A stretch of DNA of 64,000 nt, from assembly GCF_035492295.1 (NCBI RefSeq), contig NZ_DATJJK010000198.1:7567-71566 (forward strand), written 5' to 3'. The notes beneath the pieces were generated by a model that saw only the letters and a program-made list of their open reading frames with translations, was not told the DNA's origin and did not search any database. Source of the DNA: Acidisoma sp035492295 (GTDB lineage: Bacteria; Pseudomonadota; Alphaproteobacteria; Acetobacterales; Acetobacteraceae). The position numbers and the translations under genes were made by a program. This document shows positions 62,149 through 64,000 of the stretch, piece by piece. Position 1 is the stretch's first letter. Each line of letters starts with the position of its first letter.

Positions 62149-62383
62149 TCAAAGGGTCTTCAGCATGCCACCGTCAACAAAATATGTAGAGCCCACCGCG
62201 TAACTAGCCCGATCCGAGCGAAGAAACACGAACGTGTTGGCAAGCTCCTCTGGCCTGCTCCTGGCCGCGCGCCACGAGACCGAGATGAACACCCTCAGTG
62301 GCAAGGGCCTCAGCCATCGCTAGACCTGTGCCGACGCTGCCGCCCGTGACTACGGCGACTTTGCCGCCCAAATCGAGATCCAT
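62149..62383 (-). pseudogene. Short-chain dehydrogenase gene with large internal deletion
   Basis: From ATG 62383 the frame reads an intact SDR opening (MDLDLGGKVAVVTGG, then SVGTGLAMAEALATEG) and soon ends at a TAG. In another frame the canonical SDR C-terminus follows directly (RPEELANTFVFLRSDRASYAVGS, then YFVDGGMLKTL, stop at 62149). About 170 residues, including the catalytic Tyr-Lys, are missing and the two ends are out of frame, with the join near 62255-62270. It lies at the head of the LacI-linked operon, so a functional SDR was probably once the first enzyme there. Confidence 0.85.
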
Positions 62384-62407
62384 GTCCCGTCCCCGTGGAT
62401 CGCCAGC

Positions 62408-62447
62408 TATTGACTAGCTATGCATCTTGATGACTAGCTATGCATCA
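62408..62447. promoter_or_regulatory. Two abutting 20-bp palindromes, probable LacI-family operators
   Basis: TATTGACTAGCTATGCATCT (62408-62427) is immediately followed by TGATGACTAGCTATGCATCA (62428-62447). The second copy fits TGATG-NN-TAGCTA-NN-CATCA, 16 of 20 symmetric positions. The central TAGCTA is self-complementary, as in LacI-family operators with a central pair. The 20-bp period places both on one helix face, between the divergent operon and the regulator gene. Confidence 0.75.
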
Positions 62448-62517
62448 GCGTTTTGGGGGTGTCAAGAAGTTTGCGGCCCTTCCATTGTGGCGAAACTATT
62501 CGGAGGCTCGCTGATCT

Positions 62518-63549
62518 TTGCGCAAACGCTATGCATCCTCTGTAGACGTGGCCAAGCTTGCTGGCGTCTCACAATCAGCGGTTTCACGTACCTACAAGGA
62601 GGGTGGCAGCGTATCGTCTGAAACCCGTAACAGGGTTCTCGCAGCCGCAGCAGAACTTGACTATCGGCCAAGTGTCATTCCCCGGATCATGTTGACACAC
62701 CGATCAAACTTCATCGCTCTTGTGGTCGGTGGTCTATACAATCCCTTCTATGGTCAGGTTCTGGAGAAGTTGACGACTGGCTTGGAACTCATGGGGCACC
62801 AAGCTCTTCTCGTCCATGCCGACAGCGGCCATATGCTCGACAGTGCCATTCCGCGGCTGGCAAGCTACCGTGTAGATGCAATCGTGAGCCCGTTGGCAAT
62901 CCTGTCCCCAGAGGCTGACAAAGAGCTCTCCCGGCTAAAGATCCCGATCGTGAGCTTCAATACGCCAGCCCACGGGGACTGGGTCTCTTCAGTTTGCTGT
63001 GACAACACCGAAGCGGCCGCGGCCATTGCCGACCTCCTTGTCCGACAAGGTGGACGGCGTTTCGGATTTGTCCGTGGCCCCGCGGGAAGCCCAGCTGCCG
63101 AGGACAGATTGAATGGATTCCGTCAGCGTCTACACTCGTTAGGTTTTCCCCGCCCCCGTGTGGTGAGCGGAGACTTTACCTATGAGGGGGGAGTACGTGC
63201 TGCCAACAAACTGCTTGGACTTGCAGATCGCCCTGACGCGATATTTTGCGCAAACGATTTGCTGGCCCTGGGTCTAATTGACTGCGCACGCCGCGACTTT
63301 GGCTTGCGCGTTCCCGAAGATCTCCTTGTCGCAGGCTTCGACGATATTCCCGTGTCATCTTGGCCGTCTCATAGCCTTACAACGGTCGTTCAAGATGCAA
63401 CGGCAATGACCCAGGCGGCTTTGGATATCCTGCGGAGAGCATTGGCTGACTCCCGCCATCGCAGCGAGTCAGTTGTGATCAGTGGTCGAATCATCGAGCG
63501 CGGGTCAACCCGGCGCTATCCAGCCGGCGGTGCCGGGAACGTCCTGTGA
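62518..63549 (+). CDS. LacI-family transcriptional regulator
   Basis: A 343-residue regulator. The N-terminal HTH (SSVDVAKLAGVSQSAVSRTY, then VLAAAAELDYRPS) is followed by a periplasmic-binding-like sensor domain (FIALVVGGLYNPFYGQVLEKL, FGFVRGPAGSPAAEDRLNGF, PDAIFCANDLLALGLI, VAGFDDIPVSSW). The start must be TTG 62518, because a stop lies two codons upstream and no ATG precedes the HTH. It is divergent from the carbohydrate operon and probably represses it from the palindromes at 62408-62447. Confidence 0.92.
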   Translation: MRKRYASSVDVAKLAGVSQSAVSRTYKEGGSVSSETRNRVLAAAAELDYRPSVIPRIMLTHRSNFIALVVGGLYNPFYGQVLEKLTTGLELMGHQALLVHADSGHMLDSAIPRLASYRVDAIVSPLAILSPEADKELSRLKIPIVSFNTPAHGDWVSSVCCDNTEAAAAIADLLVRQGGRRFGFVRGPAGSPAAEDRLNGFRQRLHSLGFPRPRVVSGDFTYEGGVRAANKLLGLADRPDAIFCANDLLALGLIDCARRDFGLRVPEDLLVAGFDDIPVSSWPSHSLTTVVQDATAMTQAALDILRRALADSRHRSESVVISGRIIERGSTRRYPAGGAGNVL

Positions 63550-63658
63550 GGGAGAGAAGTTGAACGTCACGCCGCCATGGCGTGGCTGATACGGTCACCG
63601 ACAAGAGCGCGAACTGCCTTGGCCGCAAAGCAGAACTCGGTGGGAAATGCGCAATGGA

Positions 63659-63681
63659 GCGCCCCGGGTTTCCCGGAGCGC
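63659..63681. terminator. Hairpin between convergent lacI-type gene and right-edge gene
   Basis: GCGCCCCGGG-TTT-CCCGGAGCGC is a 10-bp stem with one mismatch, 110 bp after the regulator and 13 bp after the stop of the right-edge gene. There is no clear T-run. Confidence 0.45.
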
Positions 63682-63693
63682 GGCCGCGCCCCT

Positions 63694-64000
63694 TCAGTGC
63701 GCAGCACCTGAGGCCAAGGACTTCGGGGAGACATCGGCTGGCGCTCTCTCAATACTAAACAATTCCGCTCCGCCCTCTTTGGAAATCAGTGTCCACGAGG
63801 AAGGATGCCGCGCGTAGAAGTTGGGTGGCTCATACTTCGTCGTTCCGCTGCGGCTGACAATGAAGTCGAGGGGACGATCATTGATGACAACGTAAGAGTC
63901 GGGTCGCATCTCGCTGACCCTCAACTTCTCATAGGGAATGATCGGCTTTGCCTCAGCAAGCTCGTCGGTGTTCAGAATCCTGTCCTGAGCAAAAAAAGTC
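63694..64000 (-). CDS. Unknown protein, C-terminal part (runs off right edge)
   Basis: The frame is open from the right edge to a stop at 63694-63696, about 101 codons, with no start needed inside the window. The visible sequence includes AQDRILNTDELAEAKPIIPYEKLRV, a central DSYVVINDRPLDFIVSRSG and WTLISKEGGAELFSIERAPADV. An in-frame TTG at 63924 could start a 76-residue product, but the good protein-like sequence continues upstream of it. No family is recognised. Confidence 0.55.
   Translation of the reverse strand, partial: TFFAQDRILNTDELAEAKPIIPYEKLRVSEMRPDSYVVINDRPLDFIVSRSGTTKYEPPNFYARHPSSWTLISKEGGAELFSIERAPADVSPKSLASGAAH

Noticed and set aside
63567..63752. A 61-codon minus-strand frame after the LacI gene
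   Set aside because: It overlaps the hairpin and the end of the better-supported right-edge gene in another frame.
1..64000. tRNA, rRNA, insertion sequences, att sites or replication origin
   Set aside because: I looked through intergenic stretches for cloverleaf, transposase and repeat-border patterns and saw none; a covariance-model scan would settle the RNA question.

Overview
The window looks like chromosome of a high-GC alphaproteobacterium, most likely Rhodospirillales/Acetobacteraceae. The signs are dense GC-rich genes with many GTG/TTG starts, a rhizobial-type inositol locus with an IolC-DUF2090 fusion and an RpiR repressor, and a large strand-loop-strand/RTX-like repeat protein. The family assignment is inference. 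No rRNA, tRNA, CRISPR array, insertion sequence or phage gene was seen.

Layout. (1) 1-13.5 kb: myo-inositol catabolism. An ABC importer (ATPase, permease, partial binding protein), iolA-B-E-D-C and an RpiR regulator lie on the minus strand. iolG and a sugar epimerase-like gene are divergent on the plus strand. A GGAA-N6-TTCC operator sits between them, and an intrinsic terminator separates iolA from the importer. (2) 13.5-17.8 kb: pqiCBA envelope lipid transport and an unknown lipoprotein. (3) 17.8-22.2 kb: flavin reductase, agmatinase-family ureohydrolase, CoA-transferase and fetAB. (4) 22.2-31.7 kb: a nucleobase/nucleoside module with a BMP-type ABC importer, a cytosine-deaminase-like amidohydrolase, guanine deaminase and two isopenicillin-N-synthase-like oxygenases. 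(5) 31.8-35.2 kb: a GAF-(degenerate GGDEF)-EAL protein and two unknown genes. (6) 35.2-44.2 kb: a six-gene overlapping operon (2Fe-2S, FAD/NAD and FAD subunits of an amino acid dehydrogenase, a DapA-like lyase, a GntR regulator, a hydantoinase) facing a polar amino acid ABC importer. Three 11-bp GGTATACGATT-type repeats lie between them. (7) 44.2-55.4 kb: a DUF763 protein, a PAS-GGDEF cyclase, ahpC-ahpF-oxyR with an OxyR-type operator and promoter, an AsmA-family protein and the 963-residue repeat protein. (8) 55.4-64 kb: a visibly less GC-rich carbohydrate cluster. It holds a CUT2-type ABC importer with two permeases, a VOC protein, a Gfo/Idh dehydrogenase, an ABM-domain protein, an SDR gene reduced by an internal deletion, and a divergent LacI regulator behind two abutting 20-bp palindromes. 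A partial unknown gene runs off the right edge.

Taken together this is a nutrient-scavenging region: four ABC importers, each next to catabolic enzymes and most next to a local regulator (RpiR, GntR, LacI), interspersed with envelope and peroxide-defence genes. The least explained parts are the oxygenase-containing nucleobase module, the hydantoinase/dehydrogenase operon, the LacI-controlled carbohydrate cluster and the repeat protein.
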